DNA of 64,000 bases from Parasedimentitalea psychrophila. GTDB taxonomy: Bacteria > Pseudomonadota > Alphaproteobacteria > Rhodobacterales > Rhodobacteraceae. Positions 55,236 through 62,874 of this stretch are shown here, piece by piece (the stretch's first letter is position 1; each line of letters begins with the position of its first letter). Where the stretch lies: positions 3,495,501-3,559,500 of the forward strand of contig NZ_CP127247.1 in NCBI RefSeq assembly GCF_030285785.1, in the 5' to 3' direction. The position numbers and the translations under genes were made by a program. The notes below the pieces were generated by a model. It was given only the letters and a program-made list of their open reading frames with translations. It was not told the origin of the DNA and searched no databases.

Positions 55236-56421
55236 CTCCTCCTTGTTGAAGGCGGGAACCGTTCAGGAGGTCTGCCAGCCGCTCGGCCCATGTTTCCAAC
55301 GCCTCCCGCTTCTCCTGATCATAGGAATACCGATCATACACGCGTGTGATGCCCGGCTCGACGTGGTTGAGGATCTTCGAGACCACCAGGCGGGACACCT
55401 GCAAGGAGGTCATGTAGCTGGCCGCTGTGCGCCGCAGATCATGTGGGACAAAGTCCACGATACCGGCAATTTCACGTATGCGCTGTGCTGCCTTTTGAGT
55501 GTTGGCCATATACCCGGCGCTCTTGACCGGGGAGGGGAACACCCAACCGCTTTCGCTGCGGTGGTCGTAAAGGGGGCGCAGAATGGAAAGGGCGAGACCG
55601 GAAAGGGGCACCCGGTGTGTCAGGCCGTTCTTGGCCCGCTGTGCCGGTATGGTCCACCACCCGTCTTCAAAATCCACGTCCGACCATGCCATGGAACAGA
55701 CCTCTCCGCCCCTCTGTGCCGTCACCAGGCGCAATTTGAACATGGCGCAGACGAGAGTGCCCTGCTGTTCGAAGGCGGCCCAGAGCGCCCGCATTTCGCC
55801 CTCTTTGAGCACACGGTCCCGCTGGCGTTCTTTGGCCGGGGCGACGACTTGATGGCAGGGGTTGTGCGCGACCAGATCCCGGCTGAAGCCCCAATTGAAA
55901 ATCTTGCGGATCAGGGCAAGGGTTCGGTTGGCCTGGATGCCGGAGCCGCGCGCGACGATCCTGTCGAGAAGGGCAATCACGTCCCGCCGCGTGATGTCCT
56001 GCGCCTTCGTATGGGCCCATACGGGCAGGAGATCGTGCTTGATGACACGCTCGTCTTCCCGCCAGCTGCGCTTGTGTTCTTTTGCGTATTTCTCGACATA
56101 CTCCGCTGCCAGGTCACAAAATACCGAAGCGAATTTCAAGGCGCGCTGCTCGTTTGCCGGATTTTGCCCTCTGGAGACCATAAGAGCCTTCTCCAGCACG
56201 ATTTCCCGGGCATCTGCCAGGGATAAGGCAGGGTAGCGTCCAATGGTCAGGCGCGTCTTCTTTGGGTTCCCCTTGGGCCTGTACATGTAGAACCAAGCCT
56301 TTGCTCCGGTCGGGCTGACGCGCAGGCCGAGGCCGGGAAGCTTCTGGTCGAAATAGTCTGCACGGGCACCCGCTGCAGCGATGGTCTCGACCCAATGGGC
56401 TGTGAAGGATTTCTGTGGCAT
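55225..56421 (-). CDS. int: P4-type tyrosine recombinase (integrase)
   Basis: 398 residues, full length. N-terminal DUF4102 arm-binding domain (LPGLGLRVSPTGAKAWFYMYRPKG, RLTIGRYPALSLADAREI), SAM-like core-binding domain about 100-190, and catalytic domain with Arg in LVTAQRGGEV, HDLRRTAASYM (H-x-x-R), and Tyr in VYDRYSYDQEKREALE. It catalyses integration of the island at tRNA-Thr. The gene starts 146 bases from attR and is transcribed inward. Paired GGGTACC motifs lie directly before its start. Confidence 0.93.
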   Translation of the reverse strand: MPQKSFTAHWVETIAAAGARADYFDQKLPGLGLRVSPTGAKAWFYMYRPKGNPKKTRLTIGRYPALSLADAREIVLEKALMVSRGQNPANEQRALKFASVFCDLAAEYVEKYAKEHKRSWREDERVIKHDLLPVWAHTKAQDITRRDVIALLDRIVARGSGIQANRTLALIRKIFNWGFSRDLVAHNPCHQVVAPAKERQRDRVLKEGEMRALWAAFEQQGTLVCAMFKLRLVTAQRGGEVCSMAWSDVDFEDGWWTIPAQRAKNGLTHRVPLSGLALSILRPLYDHRSESGWVFPSPVKSAGYMANTQKAAQRIREIAGIVDFVPHDLRRTAASYMTSLQVSRLVVSKILNHVEPGITRVYDRYSYDQEKREALETWAERLADLLNGSRLQQGGGDD

Positions 56422-56429
56422 CGGCTTCC

Positions 56430-56447
56430 GGGTACCACCTGGGTACC
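56430..56447. repeat. Paired GGGTACC motif near attR
   Basis: GGGTACC at 56430-56436 and 56441-56447 (11-base spacing), just upstream of the integrase start; counterpart of the pair near attL. Each is followed or preceded by similar bases (GGGTACCA, then T/A-rich and CGC). Confidence 0.45.
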
Positions 56448-56566
56448 ATTTCGCGGTTAACCTTGTGGGCGTAGTGAAACGTGATGAACTATGGTATCAC
56501 CCTGAAATTACGGAAACAAATCACTTTACCGAGTTCAAGGCGGTTCAAGCCGTTACAAGACTATTC

Positions 56567-56615
56567 GATTTGTAATCAGTAGGTCCGCGGTTCGAGTCCG
56601 TGTGGGGGCACCATT
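56567..56615 (+). repeat. attR, second copy of the 49-bp tRNA-Thr repeat
   Basis: Exact copy of 35396-35444, comprising the 3' part of tRNA-Thr through CACCATT, without the 5' half of the tRNA, hence not a functional gene. Confidence 0.92.
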
Positions 56616-56819
56616 TTTCATTTTAATATCAGCAACTTACCTCTGTATCCGTGCGGACTGTAGATTTTCGTTCCGCTGCCGGAAGCATACCGGAAGCAAC
56701 AGAACCGACAGTTTCACTGTTGCATCGTTGCACTACGCCATCTGGCCAAATCGACATCCGAATCTAGCTTGCCATGTTGACCCAGATTCTTGCGTGACTC
56801 ATTTGTTCCAACACATGAA

Positions 56820-56866
56820 CCGTTGTTCAACCGTTCAAACAACGAGATCCAACGGTTGAACAACGG
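56820..56866. repeat. 16-bp inverted repeat with AACGGTTG motifs
   Basis: CCGTTGTTCAACCGTT (56820-56835) and its exact complement at 56851-56866, separated by 15 bases. The CAACCGTTC/GAACGGTTG motif recurs at 62824-62869. It lies 27 bases before the start of the next gene and is probably an operator or replication site. Confidence 0.75.
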
Positions 56867-56892
56867 CTATATTTATACTGGAGCACTTACTT

Positions 56893-57312
56893 ATGAATAT
56901 TCAAAAGGCAGGCATCGGAGCGGCGCTTCCACTTCTGCTCAACCCGGCAACACTCGGTTTTGTTGCACTCGGAGCGGTTGGTTGGGGAATTTATAACCTC
57001 TTGCGCGATGATGAAGAGGACGGTTGCGATGTACCGTCAAACACCGTTCAAAAACTGCCCGCAAAAACACGGGTGGCCAAAGCCGGGGCCACTCAACCGT
57101 CGCAGGTTAGCGCCCAAGCGGCTGTTCAGTTGGAGGCCCCAGTCAAGGTCAGCGATGAGGCAGAAGCGCGCCCTAAATCTGATGAGACCGCCGATGACGC
57201 AGAGCGAAGCTTGATTATCCGCCAGGCGATGTCAGAGCTTGGAAAACGCAGCGCAGCCGCCCGCGCCAAACGGAAGGCCGCTGCTTCTGAAGGCGCAGTG
57301 GACGGAAATTGA
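56893..57312 (+). CDS. Membrane-anchored hypothetical protein
   Basis: 139 residues. Residues 8-36 (AALPLLLNPATLGFVALGAVGWGIYNLL) form a membrane segment; the rest is an Ala/Lys/Glu-rich hydrophilic tail ending with a basic helix (RSAAARAKRKAAAS). GGAG lies 9-12 bases before the ATG. The inverted repeat upstream suggests control by the element. No family recognised. Confidence 0.6.
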   Translation: MNIQKAGIGAALPLLLNPATLGFVALGAVGWGIYNLLRDDEEDGCDVPSNTVQKLPAKTRVAKAGATQPSQVSAQAAVQLEAPVKVSDEAEARPKSDETADDAERSLIIRQAMSELGKRSAAARAKRKAAASEGAVDGN

Positions 57313-57361
57313 GGTTTGCAAATTGGCTGGTTGCTTAGGGGAAAGCACTAGCGGCTTAAAG

Positions 57362-57393
57362 CGGTCCTTCGTCCAACACGCGGCGAAGGACCG
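57362..57393. terminator. Hairpin after the 56893 gene
   Basis: A 10-bp perfect stem CGGTCCTTCG/CGAAGGACCG with a 12-base loop. No T tract follows. It begins the 57398-57480 dispersed repeat; positions 57313-57649 hold no gene. Confidence 0.45.
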
Positions 57394-57649
57394 GTTCCAG
57401 CCCTTCTACGACATTCGTGCCGGGTGCAGCATGACGCGGTATATCGAGCACAAAGGGCGGACTGCCGACCTTCGCTGCGCGTAGCACCTATGCCTGCTGA
57501 GCGGACAAGGTCGCCATTGGACCAATGGTCGTCGCGCCGGAGTAGGCGCCGCTTTGATGACAAACCGGAGCTTTGTGCTAGTTCGTTTCTGGAGGTTCGC
57601 TCGCGGCCTTCCAAAACAGGCCGCCGCTCTCTAATCCGGGAGACTTGAT

Positions 57650-57778
57650 ATGGAAATGAATGCCAAGAATATCACCATCATAGTTGCAGCCGTGATCGTT
57701 GTCGCTGTCGGTGGCTACTATCTGACCGGCTCTGGAGGTGGGGAAGAGACCGTCGCGCCAGCTGTTGAATCAGAATAA
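57650..57778 (+). CDS. 42-residue single-pass membrane protein
   Basis: ATG 57650 after GGGAGACTT, ending TAA at 57778. MEMNAKNITIIVAAVIVVAV is a strong membrane segment, followed by GGYYLTGSGGGEETVAPAVESE, a small acidic tail. The size and layout recall small coat or accessory membrane proteins, but no family is recognised. Inner start at 57656 is also possible. A 169-base gap before the next gene has only a partial inverted repeat (around ACTGCGGCGAATGG / CCGTTCGCTCCA). Confidence 0.6.
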   Translation: MEMNAKNITIIVAAVIVVAVGGYYLTGSGGGEETVAPAVESE

Positions 57779-57947
57779 AAGACCCCCACTCTGGGCTCTG
57801 ACCAACCATTCGCCGCAGTGGTCTCGAACGGCAGGTCTGGGCCGTTCGCTCCAGGTGGGTCAACATCAGTGAATGACTGCAAGTCCCCGCATGGCCGCCG
57901 CTAACTAAAGTTAACGCATATGCAGTTGATAGAAAAGGAATTATCCG

Positions 57948-59465
57948 ATGAAGTCAATTTTCATTCAAGCTTTGTTTAGTTTGTTTCTCGGTGGTGTTGC
58001 GGCGGCACAAGGAACTTGCATCCATCATATAGAGTCTTTTTCCGACCGGACTTACACCGTCGAGCAGTGGGTCAATAAGAAAGTCATTAAACCTTCAAGT
58101 AGAGGAAGGTTTGACCGAGTTTTCAATGAAGGTAGTTATAGAATTCCTATCCTTTCTGCGATGGAGCTTTTTCTTCTAAGCGGGTGCAATGACGATGAGT
58201 TTTTGAAGTCCTTGCCCTCCGCTGTGGCGGAAGAGTTTTTGAAATTTGATATTCCCGATGATGTCATGTTCTCTATCGCCGCTCCGGGGCGTGCAAACAC
58301 CGATATAATGTATTTGACTTTAAGCTTGCACCTTTTGGGCTATCCCAAACCTTTAGAACGGCAATTGGAAAAATTTCGTGAAATTCGAGATGGTGGTGAC
58401 CCCCGCGGAGCAACGGCGTTGGCTATACTCGGTGGTGTCGGAGACCTCCAAATGGATTCTCTAAAGACAACGCTTGATGAAATCTTGACGAGCTTCGTCA
58501 CGTCGGATGGTAAATTGAGTACGGAAACAAATTATAGTAAGATCAGTTTGCATACAACTTATGGGTTTCCGAAAAAGTATGAAGTACGGACCGATGAATA
58601 TGGATACGTAGCGGCGGAACTCGTCGATCCAGACCTTCTTGAAATTTCGGACGCACTTGCTGCAACGGCTGATGCCAATCTATCGGCGGCTATGGAGTTG
58701 GGATATGGTCCTGCATATATGTATAAGTTTGGCGACGCACCAAATATTGTAAATGTGTGCGGATTAATGGCACCTGACATCGGGTCAAACAGAGGTAGAA
58801 TTGATGTTCGGGCAGAATTCACCGGATTTCCAAATCCCCGTAAAGCACTGCTGGATATGGGTAAGTTTGTTGAGGTTTCCGCAGCCCCAAATTGGAATGC
58901 GGACAAAAGTCCGGGTTTTCGCCGCTACACACAATATTTTGCATTGATAGTGGCGAACATCGCATCCGATTGCGCTTACGCGTTACACGGCGATCACGGA
59001 TCTTATGGAGTTGTGGACAATGAGTTTGCTGAAAAGATGATATTACTTGGTGCTTCCGCGCTACGGAATTTCTCTATCGACGGAAGAATTGCTATGGGTA
59101 CCGCATGGGTGATTGAGAAGAATTCGAATGAAGATGATAAACACTATGCCGCAGCGAGGTTTTTCCTAATGGCCGCGCCTTTTCTTGCAGATTTAGGCGA
59201 AGATATCGGTGGAGGTGACAATTCGTTTTATAGCAAGTGGGTGCCGCGATTTTCGCCACAAACAATCATCGAGGTGCAAAAGATACTTTCAGAGTATGGG
59301 TTTTACACGTCTGGAATCGACGGTGTCCCAGGGCCTGCGTTTAGACGTGCGATTAAAGCGGCGAGAGGAAAATGTCGGCTACCAAATGAGTTTCCAAACC
59401 TATGCCTTCCGAAAATTGGCAGTGATGTGCGACGAGCAAGTTGGGCAAGACCCTACTTTTTTTAA
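57948..59465 (+). CDS. Secreted protein with C-terminal peptidoglycan-binding-like domain
   Basis: 505 residues. Signal peptide MKSIFIQALFSLFLGGVAAA, cut before QGTC. The central 400 residues have no family I recognise; cysteines in QGTCIHH, SGCNDD, NVCGLM, SDCAYA suggest disulfides. Residues 430-480 (QTIIEVQKILSEYGFYTSGIDGVPGPAFRRAIKAARGK) follow the PG_binding_1 pattern. The gene is clearly AT-richer than its neighbours, with codon use to match, so it was probably acquired from another source. It runs opposite to the rep genes. GAAAAGGAATT precedes the ATG. Confidence 0.75.
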   Translation: MKSIFIQALFSLFLGGVAAAQGTCIHHIESFSDRTYTVEQWVNKKVIKPSSRGRFDRVFNEGSYRIPILSAMELFLLSGCNDDEFLKSLPSAVAEEFLKFDIPDDVMFSIAAPGRANTDIMYLTLSLHLLGYPKPLERQLEKFREIRDGGDPRGATALAILGGVGDLQMDSLKTTLDEILTSFVTSDGKLSTETNYSKISLHTTYGFPKKYEVRTDEYGYVAAELVDPDLLEISDALAATADANLSAAMELGYGPAYMYKFGDAPNIVNVCGLMAPDIGSNRGRIDVRAEFTGFPNPRKALLDMGKFVEVSAAPNWNADKSPGFRRYTQYFALIVANIASDCAYALHGDHGSYGVVDNEFAEKMILLGASALRNFSIDGRIAMGTAWVIEKNSNEDDKHYAAARFFLMAAPFLADLGEDIGGGDNSFYSKWVPRFSPQTIIEVQKILSEYGFYTSGIDGVPGPAFRRAIKAARGKCRLPNEFPNLCLPKIGSDVRRASWARPYFF

Positions 59466-59797
59466 GCCCGTTAAGCCGGCCCCGACGTTGGTGCATACAG
59501 ATACTGTTGGCTTGCCCGAACATAGCGGTCAGATCGAGATAGCCGTTTTGAAACGAGTTTGATGGGAGTGGAAAAATCCAGTCCAGAATAAGCGCTTGTA
59601 TCTAAATTTGAAACCAGGCGTGGTCTCCAATTTGGGCTCAAACCGGAACTTCTCTGAGCCGTCCACGAAGGTCTGCAATGGGCCGTTCGCGACATGTTGG
59701 CGCGTCCTGGGGGCCGACTTTGCAAAGGTCAATAACTGCGCATAGCCGCCAACGGTGCTGACTGCAGCGAAAGCCCGCAACCGCCTTTCCTCCGATC
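59466..59797. other. Intergenic region between secreted-protein and rep genes
   Basis: No supported gene. The part next to rep (59,750-59,797; CAGCGAAAG...GATCTCACGTCAG) resembles sequence past the int-rep relic at 39,345-39,385. Confidence 0.5.
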
Positions 59798-60946
59798 TCA
59801 CGTCAGCCGATACCTAGACCGTGCCTTCCCAATCCGATCCCCGACCGGAACCGGATGCTCTTTTGCCAGCCGCATGAGCGCTTCCGGATGGGTTTCCATG
59901 AAGTCGTCGAAACCGTCGCTTGATACGTCAGAAATCGCCGCGCGGGTGATGAAAAGCCCAACTAGCTGCGCATCCAGTTCCCGCATTTTTGCATTGCGAT
60001 TGGCCTCAATCACGTCGCTGGGCAAAACACCGGCGCAGTTTTGCAAAAGATCACTGCCAATTACGGCTTCAAACTGCTGCCAGAGTCCATGAACGGGCCA
60101 GCGGGCGCGATTGCGGTCTGTTGTGGGGATTGTGTAGCGGATACGGCCTAGCGCGTCTGTGAAAGCGTCTCCGATGACGTCGCGCACATCCTGCCAGTTG
60201 CGCATTTCAAACCGGTTGCGAAGCTGCTTGGAACCAAGACGCATCTCAAATCGCCAGACTTGGCTTCGGTCACGGTCGCGCAGATCAAGCGGTGGTTTTC
60301 CTTTTGCGACGAGGGCGGCATTCCAGATTGTCAGCCACCCCATTTTGTTTGTTTGGATCACTTCGGCCCGCTTGTCATAAATCCCCAACTGCCGGTTGCC
60401 GAGCGCCCCTGCGCGTAGACCATTCACGCGCGCGCCGATGGCATTGGTCGTGGTTTCATCAACGCCAGCATATTCGGTGACATTGGTGCCTGGTGGCACC
60501 ACCAATGCGTCGCGATCAGGCTCAAACCAAGGGGCTAGAAAATCTACCGCGAAATCTGCCCGCGCGATCCGTAGTTGGGTTTCAGCGTAGTTTATCCCGA
60601 AGGCGTCCATGCAGTCTCTGAAATGCCGCTCAGCACCTTCAAGGCCACCGGTCGCAAGTCCGAAAGCCCGGAAATCAACAGTGATGCCGGGGTTGTTGGC
60701 AATGCGGTCTTCTGGGTCCTGAAACAGCCAATATGCGCCATGATCACCGGTATGGGCAGTAAAACCCCGCGCGCCTTTGTTGGTGACGCTCAAAGTGACA
60801 GATCCAAAATCAACCAGGCAATCGCTGTAGGTTTGTTTTGCGTGTTCCTTGGCAGAGGCCAGTTTAGCACGAAGCTCTGGCGGAATGTCAGTTTGCAGGG
60901 TGAACTTCAGCCCGTCAAAGCCACTATGCAGGATCTCCACGTTCAT
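59798..60946 (-). CDS. rep: Rep_trans-family replication initiation protein
   Basis: 382 residues. RIARADFAVDFLAPWFEPDRD and LGNRQLGIYDKRAEVIQTNK, with Tyr in YDKRAE as likely nicking residue, and WRFEMRLGSKQLRNRFEM, match the Rep_trans (rolling-circle initiator) family found in small plasmids, filamentous phage and integrative elements. This suggests that the excised element replicates by strand nicking. The start ATG 60946 has only a weak binding site. A degenerate copy lies at 43.8-44.3 kb, and its C-terminus is also joined to an integrase relic at 39.4 kb. Confidence 0.8.
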   Translation of the reverse strand: MNVEILHSGFDGLKFTLQTDIPPELRAKLASAKEHAKQTYSDCLVDFGSVTLSVTNKGARGFTAHTGDHGAYWLFQDPEDRIANNPGITVDFRAFGLATGGLEGAERHFRDCMDAFGINYAETQLRIARADFAVDFLAPWFEPDRDALVVPPGTNVTEYAGVDETTTNAIGARVNGLRAGALGNRQLGIYDKRAEVIQTNKMGWLTIWNAALVAKGKPPLDLRDRDRSQVWRFEMRLGSKQLRNRFEMRNWQDVRDVIGDAFTDALGRIRYTIPTTDRNRARWPVHGLWQQFEAVIGSDLLQNCAGVLPSDVIEANRNAKMRELDAQLVGLFITRAAISDVSSDGFDDFMETHPEALMRLAKEHPVPVGDRIGKARSRYRLT

Positions 60947-60977
60947 ATGCGCTGACCTTCGCTTTCGTATTCGTGGA

Positions 60978-60999
60978 GGGGGGTGTTACAAGACCCCCC
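60978..60999. terminator. G/C hairpin upstream of rep
   Basis: Stem GGGGGGT (60978-60984) with ACCCCCC (60993-60999), 8-base loop, 32 bases upstream of the rep start. TTAATT follows on the plus strand. It may attenuate read-through from upstream genes into rep. Confidence 0.5.
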
Positions 61000-61120
61000 T
61001 TAATTGCGCCGTTATGGCGATGCGAATTTTGGAGTGTTTGATTGGGTGTTGCCCGCCGTAAGTGGTGCCTCCGGCGGGGCAGCTTGTGTTTTGGGGCCGG
61101 GCTGGTGCCCGGCTCGGTTG

Positions 61121-61342
61121 TTATTGCTGGGTGCTAAGCTGTCGGCTGATCCAGATTTCAGCACGTTCGGCACACTTGGCGATGTTCAGAAGGTCAGAAT
61201 GGAAAAAACCAGATGAGTTTTTCCAATCGCCATCGCCGGTTTTGTAGGAACGGGTGATGTCGACCGAGTAAGACCCTTCATTTTTCCAGATGGTTGCGGT
61301 TGTCAGGCCCAGCTTGATTTTATGGGCGGGAAGGTTGGACAT
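61121..61342 (-). CDS. Small conserved mobile-element protein
   Basis: 73 residues, KIKLGLTTATIWKNEGSYSVDITRSYKTGDGDWKNSSGF through FFHSDLLNIAKCAERAEIWI. The pattern (ATIWKNEG, SYK.GD.WK, DLL..AK.AE.A..WI) resembles small proteins common in integrative elements next to AlpA and rep genes; function is not known. GGAGACATACC precedes ATG 61342. Confidence 0.7.
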   Translation of the reverse strand: MSNLPAHKIKLGLTTATIWKNEGSYSVDITRSYKTGDGDWKNSSGFFHSDLLNIAKCAERAEIWISRQLSTQQ

Positions 61343-61478
61343 GGTATGTCTCCAAAATTGATCGTTAGGTTGAATTTGAATGTGGGAAAGGCGCGGAATA
61401 CCATTTGATCCCGCGCCTTCGTGAAGCCATCCGGCCCCAAAATCCCGTACGGTGCTGCCAAGCCCGCACGGGCAAAAC

Positions 61479-61706
61479 TCAAAGTAGTTGCGAGGTGTTG
61501 GCCACGCGGCGCTGGTCGATCCATGCCATTACGTCGCCATAGGCATAACGAATGGAGCGGGACGAGACGCGAATGAACTTCGGTCCTCCGCCGCGATGAC
61601 GCCAGTTCTGCAAGGCGCGCACCGAGTAGCAAATCAGGCTCGCCGCTTCTTTTTCGTCCATCAAACGGTTATGGTCGATGATCGGATCATTGTTCAGTTT
61701 AATCAT
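61479..61706 (-). CDS. Helix-turn-helix (AlpA/excisionase-like) regulator
   Basis: 75 residues. LMDEKEAASLICYSVRALQNWRHRGGGPKFIRVSSRSIRYAYGDVMAWIDQRR is a MerR-like excisionase domain. CGGGGGATAAACCC precedes the ATG. It is likely to control excision or rep expression. Regulators of this type lie in the same place in the first island. Confidence 0.82.
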   Translation of the reverse strand: MIKLNNDPIIDHNRLMDEKEAASLICYSVRALQNWRHRGGGPKFIRVSSRSIRYAYGDVMAWIDQRRVANTSQLL

Positions 61707-61901
61707 GGGTTTATCCCCCGTTGCTGTGTCTGCAATTTGCGCCAGACTTCATGTGACAAAGGGTAAAGCAGCGGGGATGATGCAAATAGTCTGCACGGTT
61801 TTCTTTAATCACAACGCATGAATGTAATGATTTATACCGTTGATTTAATTGAGTAAAAAAATACATGCTGGATAATCATCACGCGCGATGTGATGATTTA
61901 G

Positions 61902-62708
61902 TTACCTGCGACCGGCTTTTGTCCAGCTTTCCGGCACTGTGTTGGCCCAGACGTGATCGAACTTTCGATTGGTTAGGTCTGGATATTTCTTCATCGCTTC
62001 CCTTTTGAGAGCGGTTTTGGTTTTTTCGCGGGGTTGCAGATCTCGAACCTGTTCTTCCAGCCGCCGCCGCAAGAGTTCGGAGGTGGTCAAGACCGCGTTT
62101 CCATCCTCTTGGAGTTCGAACATGCGGCCTAGCCAATCATCAAGCTGCGCGCGATCTATGAAGGCTGGATGCGAACCTGCGGGAGCCTTGTCGGCGGGCA
62201 GGGTGACTTGCGACAAGATGTAATTGATCGTTAGCCCATCTTCTCGAACGCAATCATTCCATGGCACCAAACAGTTTCGACCAAATTGAACCATCAGCTC
62301 ACCCGAGCAAAAAGCCGCGTTCAAGTGCCTCTCGGCAGCAGCTCGGCGGGCGAACCGTTCGCCATCTTCAATTTCGCCCTGGTTCGGGTTGGGTAGTGAG
62401 ATAATTACCTCTCTATGGCCGGCTTGCTCCTGATAGAGCTTTGACAAGAGTGATGAGAAAATATCTCGTTCCACCATGGTTCGGCTGACATCAAATTCCG
62501 TTTTGATCTGGAGGATTTTTTTGAGCACGTTCGCCAAATTGGCTTCTGCCTCCTGGCGCTGCCGCTGGACATCAACAAGGTCAGTCGGGGCAGGCTTGGC
62601 CCAGGCTTCGTCACCCTGCCAATCCTTTGGAAACTGTGCGCGACCTACTTCATCAAATGCGTGCAGTAATGAATATTTTGACCGCAGATCAAGCCGTAGA
62701 TTTACCAT
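61902..62708 (-). CDS. Hypothetical protein of the second element
   Basis: 268 residues, hydrophilic. A probable coiled coil (VQRQRQEAEANLANVLKKILQIK) near 50, and a lysine-rich C-terminal KTKTALKREAMKKYPDLTNRKFDHVW that may be a helix-turn-helix as in small element regulators. GAGGAAAT precedes the ATG. Between integrase and alpA-type gene. No family assigned. Confidence 0.65.
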   Translation of the reverse strand: MVNLRLDLRSKYSLLHAFDEVGRAQFPKDWQGDEAWAKPAPTDLVDVQRQRQEAEANLANVLKKILQIKTEFDVSRTMVERDIFSSLLSKLYQEQAGHREVIISLPNPNQGEIEDGERFARRAAAERHLNAAFCSGELMVQFGRNCLVPWNDCVREDGLTINYILSQVTLPADKAPAGSHPAFIDRAQLDDWLGRMFELQEDGNAVLTTSELLRRRLEEQVRDLQPREKTKTALKREAMKKYPDLTNRKFDHVWANTVPESWTKAGRR

Positions 62709-62823
62709 ATATTTCCTCGGGTCATCCGTTATTTAGCAGCTGCACTGTTGCGCCCTATTGTTAAGGATGCAAGCAGATCACGGACCAATGCGTATGGTCT
62801 ACGAGTGGCCCTATTAGACGGTT

Positions 62824-62869
62824 GAACGGTTGGATCGAACGGTTCTGCTACGGGCTGGCGCAACCGTTC
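62824..62869. repeat. GAACGGTT direct and inverted repeats
   Basis: GAACGGTT at 62824-62831 and 62837-62844, and its complement AACCGTTC at 62862-62869, just past the integrase stop. Same motif as in the inverted repeat at 56820-56866. No gene in 62709-62874. Confidence 0.7.
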
Positions 62870-62874
62870 AGCCC

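Larger units (their letters stand above)
35445..56615. mobile_element. tRNA-Thr integrated genomic island, about 21.2 kb
   Basis: It is bounded by 49-bp direct repeats in tRNA-Thr, with a P4-type integrase 146 bases inside the right repeat. Gene content has no link to the chromosome on the left: broken integrase and replication genes, a c-di-GMP enzyme, an exporter cassette, a glycosyltransferase/radical SAM group and a helicase-AlpA-DUF6387-integrase module. No conjugative or capsid genes are seen, so movement would need a helper or transduction. Paired GGGTACC motifs occur near both ends. Confidence 0.88.
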
